Positions 19,940 to 33,062 of a stretch of 64,000 nucleotides of DNA are shown here, in pieces (the stretch's first letter is position 1; every line of letters begins with the position of its first letter). The stretch covers positions 66,986,223-67,050,222 of the forward strand of contig OZ026524.1 in the NCBI GenBank assembly GCA_964019695.1, given 5' to 3'. The notes under the pieces are model-generated. The model was not told the origin of the DNA. It searched no databases and saw only the letters and a program-made list of their open reading frames with translations. The DNA comes from Loripinus fragilis. Its lineage: Eukaryota > Mollusca > Bivalvia > Lucinida > Lucinidae. Made by a program: the position numbers and the translations under genes.

Positions 19940-22900
19940 GTTTCAAATTTGATGCTGTATTATTCAACCTGCATATATCTTGTCGTGTATACTAACAAAA
20001 CGCCAAAATATGTTCGTTTTTACTTCAAAATCTGACATTTTGTCATTAAGGTATTTTTATGGAAATGCATGTATCGCTATTACTTGTATATCTGGGCATT
20101 GCCATATTTGAAAATGACGTACATATAATAAACTTTTCAAATGGAAACAACATTCATAATGTATTATGATATCATATCAAGTAATGACACAATAAAAAAG
20201 AGGACCAAGTGACCCTGGATCGCTCACCTGGGTTTTGTTTTAAACGTCTGATCTATAGTTATCTCTTAGAAACTGGGTACACTCCTGGTGACCCACCAGA
20301 TGGGCCGTGTTTGGTCCCGAACTATTATTTGATCATATTCAATGTTGTCCACCAGGTGATGCTACTTACCAAACATCAGGGCTCTAGGTCAAGTGGTTTC
20401 AGGCAAGAAGATTGTTTTTATGTTTTCACTACGTAAGTCAATGTAAAAAGTCAGTATGGCCAAGAAATGCCATACTTATACAACGCAGACAAACCAACCC
20501 ACGGCACCACGAGGAAAAGTCAAAGAACAATAACAGCCATATATTATTTATATTACCTCCATGATGAGGCACTTTTGACTACAGAACCACAATTTGAACA
20601 AACTTGGTAGAGTACCACTAGGTGATGCTATATATCAAATATCAAAACGTTAAGCCTTTTGATATCTGACAAGAATGTGTTATAAACATGTGGTCCCAAG
20701 GTGGTAAAATCTTTGACCCCAGTGCCATAATTTGAACACACTTAGTAGACGTCTACTAGGTGATGCTGCGTGCCAAATATAGGGTCTAGGCCTTGTGGTT
20801 TCAGGCAATACTATTTTATGTGTTCCATATATAAGCATATATAAAACATATGGCCCAAGTGTGGGGACATTTTTGGCACAAGTGCGATAATTTTGACTAA
20901 CTTAGTAGAGGCCCAATAGGTGATGCTACATAACACCTATCCATGCGCAACGCCTTGTGGTGTCTGGCAAGAAGATTTATTTTAAATTTCCCCTATATAT
21001 TCATATATTGAACATATGACCTCGCATGGCGGTACCAATTTTAGCCCAAAAGACCCAATTTGAATGAAATTGGTAGAGGCGTACTAGGTGATGCTACATA
21101 CCAAATATCGAGACTCTAGACCTTATCCTTTCAGACAGGAAGAATTGTCTCTATGTTTTCCGGATATAAGCCTATGTAACACATCCGACCTCCTGGACTG
21201 TGCCATTTTAGCCACAGGGCAATAATTTGAACAAACTTGGTAGAGGCCTACTAGGTTATTCTACATACCAAAAATCAAGACTCTAGGTATTGTGTTTTCA
21301 AACAAGAAGATATTGAAGTATTCGTTTTGAAAATCTATTTTAGCTTATGTGACCTAGATATGCATTTGATTTAAAACTATTTGGACAATTATTAAAGTTA
21401 GTCATATAAGAATCATTTCTGCAAAGTTTGCTTAAAATCCGGCCGGTAGTTTAGGAGGAGATGTCCGTTGAAGTAATTTGTTGACAACAGACATCCGACG
21501 ATTATGATAGCTCACATTTAGTCTTTGACTCAGGTGAGCTAAACCATGAAGGTACAAAGAAAAACGCACAATCAATGATGGAAAACACAACTGGATGGGG
21601 TCAATCGATTGGAGATGGGGGCGTACCGCAAATATAATAATTTTTACCTTGATTTTTGTCTCTAAGGTCATTTTAACAATCCAGAAAATGTTTTGTCCTC
21701 TAAATACAGTGACAGCCAGTGTCCCAAATACTTACATTGTCGAAAACAGCAAACGTTACATTCCATATAGACAGATTAAAGGTCTATATTTTGGTTTATT
21801 ATGGGTCGTCATCATAGTAGCTGATAAGGGACAGATTATGTCACGTCTAAGTGTATTTCAATATCTCAACAGACTAAGAGGGCTCCAAGAGTGGACTGAC
21901 CTCCTTTATAGGTTCATCAAGATAAATATAAACATTCTATCAGAAAATACCGAAGCACTTTAAGGGACCTCTTTATTAACCAATATTTAAAAATCATAAT
22001 CCACCCTTTGGTCGCCTAGCATAGCATCTAGGGAGAGCCATGAACACATTCGTGAGAAGTACCACTTTGAGGGTTTAAAATGTAGGTCTTTAAGCAGTTT
22101 GACCTGGAACTTTGACACAAAGGTCACATCAAAAGTCAGAAGCCATTATTGCCATTTTCACCATATACACACCTTAGGCAATCAGTGTGCAAAATATGAA
22201 CCACCTGTGACAAAACATGTTAGAAATATTTATTTGGTTTACAAGCCATACAACCAGAATTAAATTATTTTGACTCTTTCTTTGGCTCAAATGTCATATT
22301 GGCATTTATTGTACAAACATAAAGCACCTTTGTCAAAAAAACAACAACATATAACTGTTAGACAGACTCTAATTAATCTTTGACTCATGGGTTATAGTGG
22401 AGACAGATTCTAGTTAACCTTTGACTCTGGGGTCATATCGGTGGTCTTTATCTTTCCTAATAATCTACACACCACAATCAATATTTGTGCTAAGTAAAAA
22501 AATGAAAGAGTAGTTTGTGTTACAAGTCATAAACTGGTTGTTAGTATATTTGACCTTGTCTTTTGACTCCAATGGCATAGCGGTGATCAGATATGAATGT
22601 TATAAGACAATTCTTGAGCCATATAGTAACACCCTAGGTTATAAAAATGAAAGCGGAGTTCAGTTTACGTATAGTATTACAGAATTTGACTAAATGTGAC
22701 TTTGAATTTTGACTCCAAGGTCATATTGGTAATTTGAAACCTACACCTGGTTGGTGCACATCCTACATACTGCTGCTTATGCCAAAAGGCAAAACCTACT
22801 AATGTTTTAAATAGGTGATGGATGTAAGACCACACTTGGAATGCATTTCAATTGATATGCAATGGCAATCTGTGTAAAATGAAGATAATAGTTTAAACTT

Positions 22901-23905
22901 AACGTAATCATGGTACTAAATAATGATGGCAAAAGGATAAATCAGGTACTTATATTCTGCAGATGCTACTTTCATATACATTAAAATAGGCCTAAATGCG
23001 TTAATGCATAGCTTAATATACACCCTTACTGTTTAAAACATTTGATTTTTTTGCATTTTTGCATTTATTTTCACCCACAAACTTGTGATGATTTTAGATG
23101 CTATGATTCTTTGAATGAGGGTGAGCGTCACTGTCCCTGTTTTGAAAAGTAATTATTGTGGTTTCATAATGTACAGTTAAAACGCTTTTTATTTATATAT
23201 CACAATAATATTTTCGAGGCGGGGAGGGATTCAGCCTAAATAAGCAACCTATAATTTGCCAGATTGTGCTCTTTATAGAGAAAATATTTACAAAAATTCT
23301 TGTCAGAGATCAAAATGCCCAAAGATTGATATTTGGTATGTAACATCACCTGGTGGTACTCTACCAGGTTTGTTCATATTTCATGGAGGTCACAGAGTCT
23401 ACATTGACATATTAAAAACATAAAATATCCTCTTGTTTGAAAACACTAGGTCTAGAGCCCTGATATTAAGTATATAGTATCACCAAGTGGACCATATTTC
23501 AGGTTGCTCAAAATATGGCTCTGGGACAAGAATATCCCCACCAGGGGTAATCAGTCGCATGGCCAGTTTTCAATAGATACCTTTAGATAAGAGGTTTTAA
23601 ACAAAACTCAGGAGTTCAATTCAGGGTCACTTGGTCCTCTTTTTTGTGTGTCAATACTTGATATGATATAATAGTATTTGATAAATGCTGTTTCCATTTG
23701 AAATGTTAACTATATGTGCGTCATTTTCTTAATATGCTTATACCCACATATACAAGTAATAGCAATACATGCATTTCCCAAAATATACCTGGATATCAAA
23801 ATGTTAGATTTTGAGGCATAAAACGAAAATATTTTGATGGGTTTTATAAGTAAACACTACAAGATGTATGTAAGTTGAAAAAATGCAGCATCAATTTTAA
23901 AACAA
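19940..23905. mobile_element. 4 kb foldback element with internal tandem arrays
   Basis: The left arm (about 19940-20440) is an inverted copy of the right arm (about 23395-23905). Shared blocks include TTGATGCTG, GCATGTAT-GCTATTACTTGTATAT, AAAGAGGACCAAGTGACCCT and GGGCTCTAG. Inside the left half are about six diverged monomers (TAGGTGATGCTACATACCAA, roughly 140-168 bp apart, 20590-21310). A monomer in the opposite direction lies at the right (near 23340). The middle (21990-22760) holds another diverged array with TTTGACTC-AAGGTCATAT words. No transposase or other convincing coding frame. Confidence 0.75.
20590..21310 (+). repeat. Tandem array, ~160 bp monomers
   Basis: AGGTGATGCT-type words at 20620, 20758, 20918, 21086 and 21253 mark successive monomers, each with AATTTGAACAAACTTGGTAGAGG and a gene-free remainder. 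Length and style fit the ~160 bp satellite monomers known from bivalves, but I could not compare sequences. Confidence 0.75.
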
Positions 23906-24687
23906 AAAAAAATAATAACTACAAATTATAAAAGCTTTACTCCCAGATTACAAAAAATGGATTTATTTTTTTTTATATAAAAACGCTGTTTTTCACCCAA
24001 ATATAAAAGCATTTCATTTCGGACTTTGACTTCATAATAAAGTCAGGGTAGCATTATATAAGATTCAATTATCATTTTTCAGCCTCTCTTTGCTGGTTTG
24101 TGTATCTGTTGCTGCAAACGGATTTCAGAAATTCGCAATTTCACATCTAAAAATGAAGTTCTTGCCAAATTTTAACACCAATGCCCCTCTTTGAAAAAGT
24201 AATTTTGGCAATCCAAGAAACATCAACACCTTGACATATCATTCATGCAGTCGTTTTACATTTTACTGATGGGGAGGTTTCCGCCTTAACTAAGCGAAAT
24301 TTTGCCAATTATTTGATCTACCAATATATTGTAAGCGCTGTATAAAGAGGAAAAGGGAAATCACTCATGTTGTATTATTAATGTAAAAGATCAAAAAGAG
24401 AACTCCCATTGGCTTTTTCTAAAAGTCAATCGTAGTTTGCTTCCCTTGTATTGTAACCCCCTTATAATCTGTCATAAAAACATTTATTTTGGTTAAAATA
24501 TCAAGATATATTAAGATTGGGTCCGCATTTACATGAATATAAATGAGCATCGATGCGACAAAACCTGTCTTCAGGGTTTCCGATAAGATCATACCAAAAC
24601 CAGCCTTCTCAGCCACTGAGACTAGATAGAATAGTGAAATCTCGCTTGGAGCAAGTATAGATACGATACTATTCAATTTGTGAATAG
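23906..24687. other. Partial duplicate of the 23.1-23.3 kb sequence; no gene
   Basis: 24170-24370 resembles 23080-23300 in direct orientation: TTTGAAAAAGTAATT, a GGGGAGG patch, then CCTTAACTAAGCGAAATTTTG. The rest is plain AT-rich sequence. Confidence 0.45.
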
Positions 24688-24737
24688 CAAAGGCGCTGAT
24701 CAGACTGCGCGGATGCGCAAGCTGGTCTGCGCCTTTG
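24688..24737. repeat. GC-rich hairpin
   Basis: CAAAGGCGC pairs exactly with GCGCCTTTG, with CTGATCAGACTGCGC-GGATGCGCAAG-CTGGTCTGCG inside. A related hairpin lies at about 60690-60745. Confidence 0.75.
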
Positions 24738-26139
24738 TTGTTTGCAGACCCCGATGGCAGAATTCCTAGCGTACCTTAATAATTTAGAGTAGGCCTACTA
24801 TAATTTAGAATCACGACTATACTTGAGTCAACCTTAGCCCAAGATAGCCTTGTAGCTAAATATTGGAACACATTTGACATAAGGCAAATTGTTTAGGACG
24901 CAAACTAAAGCGAGGGACTCTCAACGTCAACGCCAAGTTCAATACTTGTCGTTTACGCATAATGACGTCATAAGAGCAAGTGACGTCATAAGCGCACGTC
25001 AGGTTCAAAGTAGACGCTAGAGAACGTGACGAGATAGTCTGTCTTGGTGAAATTTTAATGCAGGTAAAATAAAACCAGAAAATCATATATAGATCTATAT
25101 ACAAGTAGTTATATCATGATTGTTGATGTGGACTGTCAAAAAACCGCGAACAGTCGACTGACATTTCCCTGGTAAAATGCGTGTTCCATTACACTGACTG
25201 ACCTTTTTTCTTCTCACAGAGCTGAGCGTCCATCGTTTAGTATCCGTAAAGAATGCCAACTTTTGTTGTTCATTATACTTAAAATTTTGTTTGCATTTTT
25301 AATGTTATATCAATCACTTTCAGATTACCAACGTGTAGTGTAACGGGCATTACTGTCGGTAGAAAACATATCATAGTTGCGTAAAATCACACTTTGTCAT
25401 AATCGAACGCTACCAAGTATTACCTCCCTTGATGATTTAGAGTTACGGTTATTGCTATGGGTAGTGACCTTAATATCTAAATGACATTAAAACATTCTGT
25501 TTAAACAAAATTTAAACGGAAAATTCTATGAACTTCTTTAACTCATGTATATATATAAATGTTTACATATACTATTACAAAATCATCCTTATTTCAAAGA
25601 TGGGAAACACTTAAGTGCAAAATTTTGCTTCAAGCAATAACCCCCATTTGGATCTGAGAGAGTTATGATTATTGATCTCATTTATAAGTAATTTGAATCC
25701 TTTTTGAACACCACTTGTTGTGGGAGAATATTTTAGAACTGAAATTAATGATATATGTAAAACATAATCAACAAAAGCAAGTACATACACAAAACAGTTA
25801 AATAGCATAAAGCAATTATTTACCAAATTAAAGACCCGATGTCCTTGTTCTCAGCTAAAATGTGGTAAATATCACATTCTTCTGTTGAACAATATCCATA
25901 TCTATGAACATAGTAAGTGAAAACAAAATTGTCTTACAAATTTGCAACAGGTAAATTGGAAAAGGCTGGCGTCAAGATATTGAATTCTTAAATTAAAGCA
26001 GTGGTTTCAGAGGAAAACTATGTCCCCCAAACCGCAAATTGAATAGGCAGGCTTGCTTACTGCCATTTATTATGTCCAAATGATACAGGCGGAAATCCAT
26101 TAATTATTTCCAGGGAGAGCATGCACAAACACAATTTCG
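24738..26139. other. No gene recognised; twin CRE words
   Basis: Two exact TGACGTCA words (24963-24970, 24981-24988) stand 18 bp apart in a short run of ordinary composition. No supported coding frame or array in the remaining 1.2 kb. Confidence 0.4.
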
Positions 26140-27560
26140 GTCAAGCTTTGAAATTACAAAGTGCTGTGGTTACCTTCAATATAAGGTCAAGGTCATCAAC
26201 ATCTAATTAACTCTTTTCCTTCCGCAAACAATGTATCAATGCAAGTTTGGTATAAAAAAACACTGATTCAGAAGACATAACTCAGAAACGACGGATTTTA
26301 TAGTTTTTTAAGGATAGTGACCTAGATAATGAGGTGACCTTGAAGACTAGGTCAAAGTCACCAAAGTCATATCAACTCTTCATTTTGCCACAATTATACA
26401 GTTCATAAAGTTTAGCTAGAATCCATTGTTCAATTGAACATATATCGTTCAAAATCCCTATTTCGGTCAATTATGATATTTCAAAGTGCTGGTGTGACCT
26501 TGAAAATAAGGTTAAGGTCATCAGAATCTAATCAGCTCTTCATCCTCTCCTAACAGTATATCTATTTAAGTTTGTTAAAATTGAACACTGGTTGAGAAGA
26601 TAGTATGTCAAAGTGGCTGGCTTGTACAATCTTTATAGGATGGTGACCTTGAAAATTATGCCAAGGTCACTGAAATCTAATCATCTTTTCTCCTACTCAA
26701 TGGATTGTATTTATGCGAGTTTGGTTAAAATCCATTCACTGGTTCAAAAATTAACGCACTGAAACCCTATTTTGTACATTGCAAAGTGACGGTGTGACCT
26801 TGGAAATTAGGTCAAAGTAAGTAAGGGTGCAAAGATCAGGAATCTATACAATCAAGTGCCTCACCTGAGCCAGGATACCAATGGGAAAGTGACAAACTCA
26901 CAATAAGACACCACAAACGAGAGCCAAGAGGTCAGCCCTCTCCCAGCAGGTGACCACAAGGCACATATAAACAGACACGCACAAAGGCATAACAAACACA
27001 AGGCAGAGAAAAATTAAAATATCCTTAATTCAGATGTGGATCAAGACAAATAGATATTTGGTTTGCATGAAAGACCCATAACTTATCAAAGTCACCATTT
27101 TTTAATTAACTCTTTTCCTTTTCCCAACAATGTATCTACGCAGGTTTGGTCAAAAGTCATCTACTGGTTCAGAATTTACCGCCAGGAAACCCCATTTTTG
27201 CACTTTCAAAGTGTAGACCTTAACAATTATGTCAAGGGCACCAAAATTTATTGTACTCTTACCTTTTCACAACAATGCATCTATGCAAGTTTAGTCGAAA
27301 TCCATCCACTGGTTCAGAAGATAACGCACAGAAACCATATTTTGGAGATTTCAAAGTGCTACCGTGACTTTGAAAAAAAGGTCAAGGTTACTAAATTCTA
27401 ATCAAGTTGTTTCCCTATCCCAACAAAGTATCTATGCAAGTTTAGTCAAAATCCATCAAACGGTTCAGAAGATATTGGACGGGAAAGAAGCTACGTTGAT
27501 GTGGACGCAAACGCCGACACTGACGCCGACGGGATCCATGCCAAAAGCAATATGTCACTC
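26140..27560 (+). repeat. Tandem array, ~146-167 bp monomers with AAGGTCA words
   Basis: About seven diverged monomers. Each carries CAATGTATCTATGCAAG, CACTGGTTCAGAAGAT, TTCAAAGTGCT-GTGACCTTGA and AAGGTCAAGGTCA. The array is interrupted at 26819-27085 and ends in a run of GACGCCGAC triplet-like words (27508-27535). Confidence 0.85.
26819..27085. mobile_element. Insertion inside the array (dispersed repeat, copy 2)
   Basis: TCAAAGT occurs on both sides (26812-26818 and 27086-27092), so the 267 bp between is an insertion with a 7 bp target duplication. Its core (26829-27015) matches 15344-15540 in the same direction. Confidence 0.7.
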
Positions 27561-27585
27561 AACCCTTTGGGTTTGGGGGACATAA

Positions 27586-28040
27586 CTATACACTGGCACA
27601 CTTAATTTATCCAGAAGCCATTGTCTCCGTGGCTGTTCTAAGTCATCTTTAGCGACTGATTTGATCTAAGTTAGTAAGAATGATAAAGATATTTGTGTAT
27701 TTTAAAGCCATTTCCGTTGGCATATAGATCCTTGACCTATACATTTATGCATTCAAATGGTTGATACCGTTTACAAATTGTATAAAAGTAAGTGTTAAAG
27801 TAAGTGAGTACGAAGACCATTTACTGAAATCAGTATTTAAAAGTCATCAAACCAGTGTAAGCATTATGTTTGATTTAAATAGGAACATTAGTTAAACATA
27901 ATCACCACCAACTTAATACAGATTACTTGCTTAATACAGGTTGCCTTTAAACAAGTTATACTGTACATGATTTAGAAATAAGGCTAGATAGGACACGGAT
28001 GCCCTCGCTTATGCAAAATTTACATATTCTCACAAAGCCA
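27586..28040. other. No gene recognised
   Basis: AT-rich spacer between two arrays; nothing supported. Confidence 0.35.
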
Positions 28041-28680
28041 AAATGTGTTATTTTGATGAAAAGGGCAATAACTCTGTAACACGTGGTGCTATATAGACCA
28101 TTATCAAATTTGAAGACGAAATTATGGTATTAAACAATGTGACAAAGTCTCATAAAATTGTGATCAAAATAACTGGAATTATAGACTGGAAACCACCAAA
28201 AATGGTGAATTTTCATGAACAAAGGGCAATCACTTCTGAAGGTATAATACGATATATACCATTATCGAAATGGAAGACAACATTATAGTGCTAAACAATG
28301 TGACCAAGTTCCATAACATTCCGACCAAAACTACTGAATTTATAGACTGGACACTTCAAAAATGGTGAATGTTCATGAACAAAGGGCAATAACTCCTGAA
28401 GACATGTTGCGATATAAACCATTATGAGACGATAGTATGGTACTTAACAATGTGACTAAGTTTCGTAAAATTTTGATCGAAACTGCTTGACTTATAGACC
28501 GGACACCATCAAAAACGGTGAATTTTCATTAACCAAAGGTAATAACTCCTGAAAGAATGGTGTGATATAGACCATTATCAAACTTGAAGACATTATTGTA
28601 CTTATTAAATGTGACCAAGTTTCATGAATTCTGATCGAATCTCTTCAATTTAGAGAGTAGACGTCGTTCTTGTGAGGTAT
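28041..28680. repeat. Tandem array, ~160 bp monomers
   Basis: GGGCAATAACTC-type words at 28063, 28224, 28384 and 28537 mark four monomers, each with ACCATTATCAAA, AACAATGTGACCAAGTT and TATAGACTGGACACC. The end contains GTATGGACAGACGAAC, the reverse of the GTCCGTCC-type head seen at other arrays. Confidence 0.85.
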
Positions 28681-28764
28681 GGACAGACGAACAGGGGTAA
28701 CACTTAATACCCAGGCCATTATCATGGCGAGCTCATACAAATTATCCATGGCAACAGATCTAAG

Positions 28765-29115
28765 GACACAAAATGGAGGTCACATAAATAATGGACCTAA
28801 ACATAAAATTGATGCATATTAATGACCCTTAAAATGTATGGAAACCAAACAAAGTCATCAAATCAGTGAAAGCATAGTGTATGATATAAACAGGATGTGA
28901 ATGTGGACTAATCACAGGAAGCCTATGCATCTATAAAATTTTGGAAAGTATGCAACAGATTGGTGGACATTGCATGGAGGTTACATGAATTATGGACTTG
29001 ATTACATCAAAATGATGCACCCACAAAATTATGGAAAGTATCCAAAAGGTTAATGGACACTAATTGGATGCCACATAAATTATGGACCTAATTACATAAA
29101 ATTTATGCATTTTTG
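28765..29115. repeat. Short tandem repeat with ATTATGGACCTAATTACAT
   Basis: Three diverged units contain a variant of GGAGGTCACATAAAT, then ATGGACCTAA and a TGATGCA-like end (near 28771, 28973, 29059). Confidence 0.6.
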
Positions 29116-29270
29116 ATTGATCCTTAAAATTTATGTTTATAAGTGTGTAGCAGTTCAAAATAAATTGAATCACTGGGGGTTGCTAACAGCTCCTGAGTGC
29201 AAGGCTCACTAATGCACGCTTTGGTATGTACGTTACAGAGATAGAATCCCCGTATTATGCTACATGTATT

Positions 29271-29840
29271 ATTACAGTAAGTTCGTATGTGATAAAAATA
29301 AGTAGAATACAAGTAATAATTGAAACTGAAGAATAATTGCACATTGTGGAACTCCATTGGTGTAATCTTGTAAAAGTATTTTCAATCATTGTACCTTTTC
29401 ATTTCTGTTTTCCAGGTGTAGTATAAGCTGATCTATAAAACCTTTTTGTTAAACCATTTATAACTACCTTGCTGTATCTCATTGTAATATCTTAAAAAGG
29501 CAGCTGCTTCTGCTGCATTACAGTGCCAAGCTTGCTAATCACATCAACTTCGAATCCCCGTATCATGCTCTTATTACAGTAAGTTCGTATATGATAGAAA
29601 TAAGTAGAAACACTAGTATTAATTGAAACTTGAGAAATAGTTGCACCTTGTGGAACTCCATTGGTGTAATCCTGTAAAAGTATTTTCAATTATTGTGCCT
29701 TTTAGTTCTGTTTTCCAGTTGTAGTATAAGCTGATCAATAAATTTTTTTGTTAAACCTTTTATAATTACCTTGCTGTATCTTATTGTAATATCTTAATAT
29801 TATTACAGAGCCAAGCTTGCTAATCACAACAACCTGGATT
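29271..29840. repeat. ~300 bp tandem duplication
   Basis: 29271-29500 and 29572-29800 align directly (ATTACAGTAAGTTCGTAT, GTGGAACTCCATTGGTGTAA, GTAGTATAAGCTGATC, ACCTTGCTGTATCT). A third start, GCCAAGCTTGCTAATCACA, follows at 29811. On the minus strand one unit can be read with the residues NGVPQGATIS, resembling the reverse transcriptase GVPQG box, so a decayed LINE fragment is possible. Confidence 0.8.
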
Positions 29841-30204
29841 CCAATTAGACAGTACAAGATATTTCATGTAATCTGTAAAATCATAACAACAACTAACAAA
29901 TACCAATTTTTATATGGAAATGTCCACGGGTGTGTCTTTGCTAAGAACCGCCAAGTCTCTCTTAACTGGTCGAAGTATACCTGCACGTCCAAAATCAGGG
30001 TAAACTAGCCCGTGCTTGTTTACAACGATTCTCGTCTATCTTTGAATCTACTATAAGTGTTAAACAGTTTTAATCCAGATCAGGCCCAGGGCATCTTGCT
30101 GGGCCTAACCTCAGATTGGATGCGACAAAATGTTGCTTCTCACCAGGGTCTGTATTTCTAATTGGGTTGCATCGCAAGAAAACCTGTATTCGGAGGTGCA
30201 GCGA

Positions 30205-30919
30205 GGTGGGATCTCGGCTGTTCAGAGCTGCAGGAAATGCGGAAACGGGTTTCTCTGATCCTTTCCCATTTACTTTATAACAGCCTGGCAATAATTTATC
30301 AGAGGATGCCTGTCAGGGCTAGTGGGGGTCCCACCCTTTTCGGTGTCGCCATCAGAGTGCTTATTTGGACAGTTTCAGCTAGATTTGGGGGTTTGGTCTG
30401 AAGATATTATTGCGGAGACGTGTGTAGGTTGAAGCTCAAAATACATTACCCTGTGGGTTTTTGCCGAGCCAGATGGTGGTATATATTTCTCAAGGGACTT
30501 CTCGTAACTTGAATAGTTTTAACTCCGGATCGATTCTTTATTGATAATTAATATATTTAAAATGCTTGTGCCACAATGTCCACCTTTTCACTTGACCAGA
30601 TATAACCAAAAGCAATACCTGAAGGGCTACATGTTCGAGACTCACTGGGTCACTGTACGAAATGTGTACTTTCTGCTTAGAACTGGTGTAACCAGGAAAG
30701 TTATGAAATGACTCGATATAACTGAAAGATGGTTAACTAGTACGTAAACCATCAGCACAGACAAAATCGTTATTTCAATATTATTTGAACACAGTCACTT
30801 AGCACAATAATGCCTAGCAAACATATAAAAGAATTTGACAAACAGTGTAAATCCAATATAGACATAAGGCTGATGCTGAATGAAATAGTGTCTGATAAGA
30901 ATCCACACTGTTAGCTTAA
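30205..30919 (+). repeat. Inverted duplication A, arm 1, outer part
   Basis: An inverted copy lies at about 45300-46013. Shared blocks include GCTGTTCAGAGCTGCAGGAAAT, TTTATAACAGCCTGGCAAT, TTATTTGGACGGTTTCAGC-like, GGTGGTATATAT and ACTTCTCGTAACTTGAATAG. At 30620-30720 it includes a decayed SINE piece (TGTTCGAGACTCAC, TAGAACTGGTGTAACC). It ends at a TTAA (30916-30919) beyond which arm 2 runs on without the 5 kb insert. Confidence 0.9.
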
Positions 30920-31394
30920 GGTAGTGCGGGACCCATGTCAAAAGATAACCTTATTTTTACTTAAAAGTAAGAGTGTAAGAGTTATCGTTCCTGAATCTTG
31001 TTTTTAAAAGAGAATACGTATTTTCTAAGACGGTAGATAGTATTCTCCCCTGACAACTCTTTGATGCTTGAAACGTAATTCTGTAAGTATTTTGCTTTCA
31101 CAAAAAGAAGGAATGCAAGTATTAGCTTTTAAAAACATCACCCAGAGTATGAAGTCATTCAGTATTTTGATGGTTAAAAATTGTGGACCGTATAAATATA
31201 CATACTATATACATGTCTCGGTTTCTCTTTCTGCATGCTGCCACTAACCTAAGACCCACCCCAACCCCAAAAAGGGGGGGGGGGGGTTGTAGACGTGCAC
31301 ATGCCTTGTATGTGACATTCTCATGTTTTAGGTCCCATGGAGGTACATGGTCACTAATGTTTTATGGAGAAATGACGTAACTATTTCAATTACC

Positions 31395-31602
31395 TTATCA
31401 CACCGGATAGGCAGCAATAAAAAACAGTCTAAACAATCGATGAATGCTGATAACAAATTGCTAGAAACAGTGTTTGTGATTGCCATTTGTTGCCTATCGG
31501 ACTACAAACAACAATCCAAAATTCTGTTACTTACAATATTTAACTACGTTCGTCGATAGCATTACCGTTTTCGATTGCCGCCTATCTAGTGTGTTTTTGA
31601 TA
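31395..31602. repeat. CACCGGATAGGC palindromic unit, copy 1
   Basis: Starts CACACCGGATAGGCAGCAAT and ends CGATTGCCGCCTATCTAGTGTG, an inverted pair. Inside are CTAGAAACAGTGTTTGTGATTG and AACAATCGATGAA. Related units lie at 32475, 32775 and 60050. Confidence 0.8.
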
Positions 31603-31825
31603 TACTGAAGACGTAGCCAAAACAATCTGATACAAGGGCTAGGAGTTTTTTCATGTTACTGTTGAAAAAATTATTTTGTTTCGTTGCATGTTTCATGATG
31701 ATAAAATGGACATTTCTGCATACATTTTAATAAAATTAATTGGAATTGCATGTGCCTTAAAGGAAGATATATGACAATATAACATTCTATTCTGTATATT
31801 AACGGTTGGCAAGCATGGTACAGAT

Positions 31826-32114
31826 GCGCGGATCCAGGAATTTTCATCAGGGGGGGGGGGAGGGTCCAGGTCAGTCTGACAAAAAAGCTCTGACAACAAT
31901 TTTTTTAGTCCTCAGCTTATTTTACAGAAGTCAAATGGTCAATTTCAAAGAAATCTATCGTTTTTCAAGGCTCCAGATGGGGTCCAATTTTTTCCAGGGG
32001 GTCCAACTTTTTCCAGGGTATGTCCAATTGATTATTCCCTATAGAAACCCATTTAATTTGTGATTTTCCAGAGGGGGTCCGGACCCCCTGCCCCCCCCCC
32101 CCTCTGGATCCGCA
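31826..32114. mobile_element. Small TIR element with G-run ends
   Basis: GCGGATCCAGG followed by a G-run (31826-31860) faces a C-run followed by CTCTGGATCCGC (to 32114). Inside, GGGGTCCAATTTTTTCCAGG-like words repeat. It interrupts a hairpin element whose uninterrupted relative lies at 33770-33960. Confidence 0.7.
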
Positions 32115-32474
32115 CTTGGTGCAGCCCTCACAGCATCATGGTTAAGGCTACTATACATTATCTCATTTGGGCTTGGCAAACGTTAATAGACAGAAGAATG
32201 TATCATCCTTATATTGTTATATACCTTATGATACGTGTTTACTATATAAACTTGAGGTGTTTCAATCGCTGACAATTGTACATTTTATTTATAAATGTGT
32301 CATATTTCGGTTGATCGTTGGCCAATCACTGACTGCGGGCTTTATTTCCGATAAAACATGACTGCAGAGGGCATAATTGCCATTTCAACCTGCTCACGAT
32401 ATCCTCTGCGAGTTAAGATACCGTCGCTTATGCTTTATTGAGAAATGACCAAAATATTCAATTATAATAAGATA

Positions 32475-32678
32475 CGCTACTTTATTACATCGGATAGGCG
32501 ACAATCGAGAAGGCTCTGAACAATCGATGAACGTGGATCGCAAATCGCTAGAATTTTCCATTTGTCGCCAGTCAGGCAAACAAACTGCAATCCAAAAAGT
32601 CTGTTTCTGACGGTATTTGATCTACGTTCGTCGATAGCATCAACGTTTTCGATTGCCACCTATCCGGTATGTGTATTG
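32475..32678. repeat. CACCGGATAGGC palindromic unit, copy 2
   Basis: CATCGGATAGGCGACAATCG at the left and CGATTGCCACCTATCCGGT at the right form an inverted pair; AACAATCGATGAACG and CTACGTTCGTCGATAGCAT are shared with copy 1. Confidence 0.8.
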
Positions 32679-32774
32679 ATACAATGAATACGTAACCAAA
32701 ACAATCTGAAACAAGAGCTAGGAGTTATCTACATTTTTCAGTCATGTTTCTGTTGAAAGAAAAAGTTTGTTTCC

Positions 32775-32972
32775 ACACCGGATAGTGAGCAATCGAAAAC
32801 ACTCTTAACCATTGACGAACGCGGATCAAAACTCGCTAGAAACAGTGTTTTGAATGCAAAGTGTCGCCTGTTCGATGAGTGATGGTAATAAAAAAAAACT
32901 ATGATTCTAACTATTTTTGGTCTATAATCGTCGATAGTATTGATGTTTTCGATTGCGCCTATAAGGTGTGGT
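32775..32972. repeat. CACCGGATAGGC palindromic unit, copy 3
   Basis: CACACCGGATAGTGAGCAATCG at the left and CGATTGCGCCTATAAGGTGTG at the right; GACGAACGCGGATC and CTAGAAACAGTGTTTT are shared with the others. Confidence 0.75.
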
Positions 32973-33062
32973 TTTGTTGTATGCTTCACGATGTTACAGT
33001 GGTCTTTTTTTTTTTTTGGAAATGCTTTTGCTTGAAAGGAAAGTATTCTAGAACTTTTTGGA

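Noticed and set aside
21595..21963. 122-codon frame in the 20-24 kb foldback element
   Set aside because: Low-complexity hydrophobic translation with no motif; lies in repeat DNA.
31275..32103. Long G and C runs as quadruplex regulatory sites
   Set aside because: At 31.85 and 32.09 kb they are the ends of a small TIR element; the run at 31275-31286 stands alone without other support.
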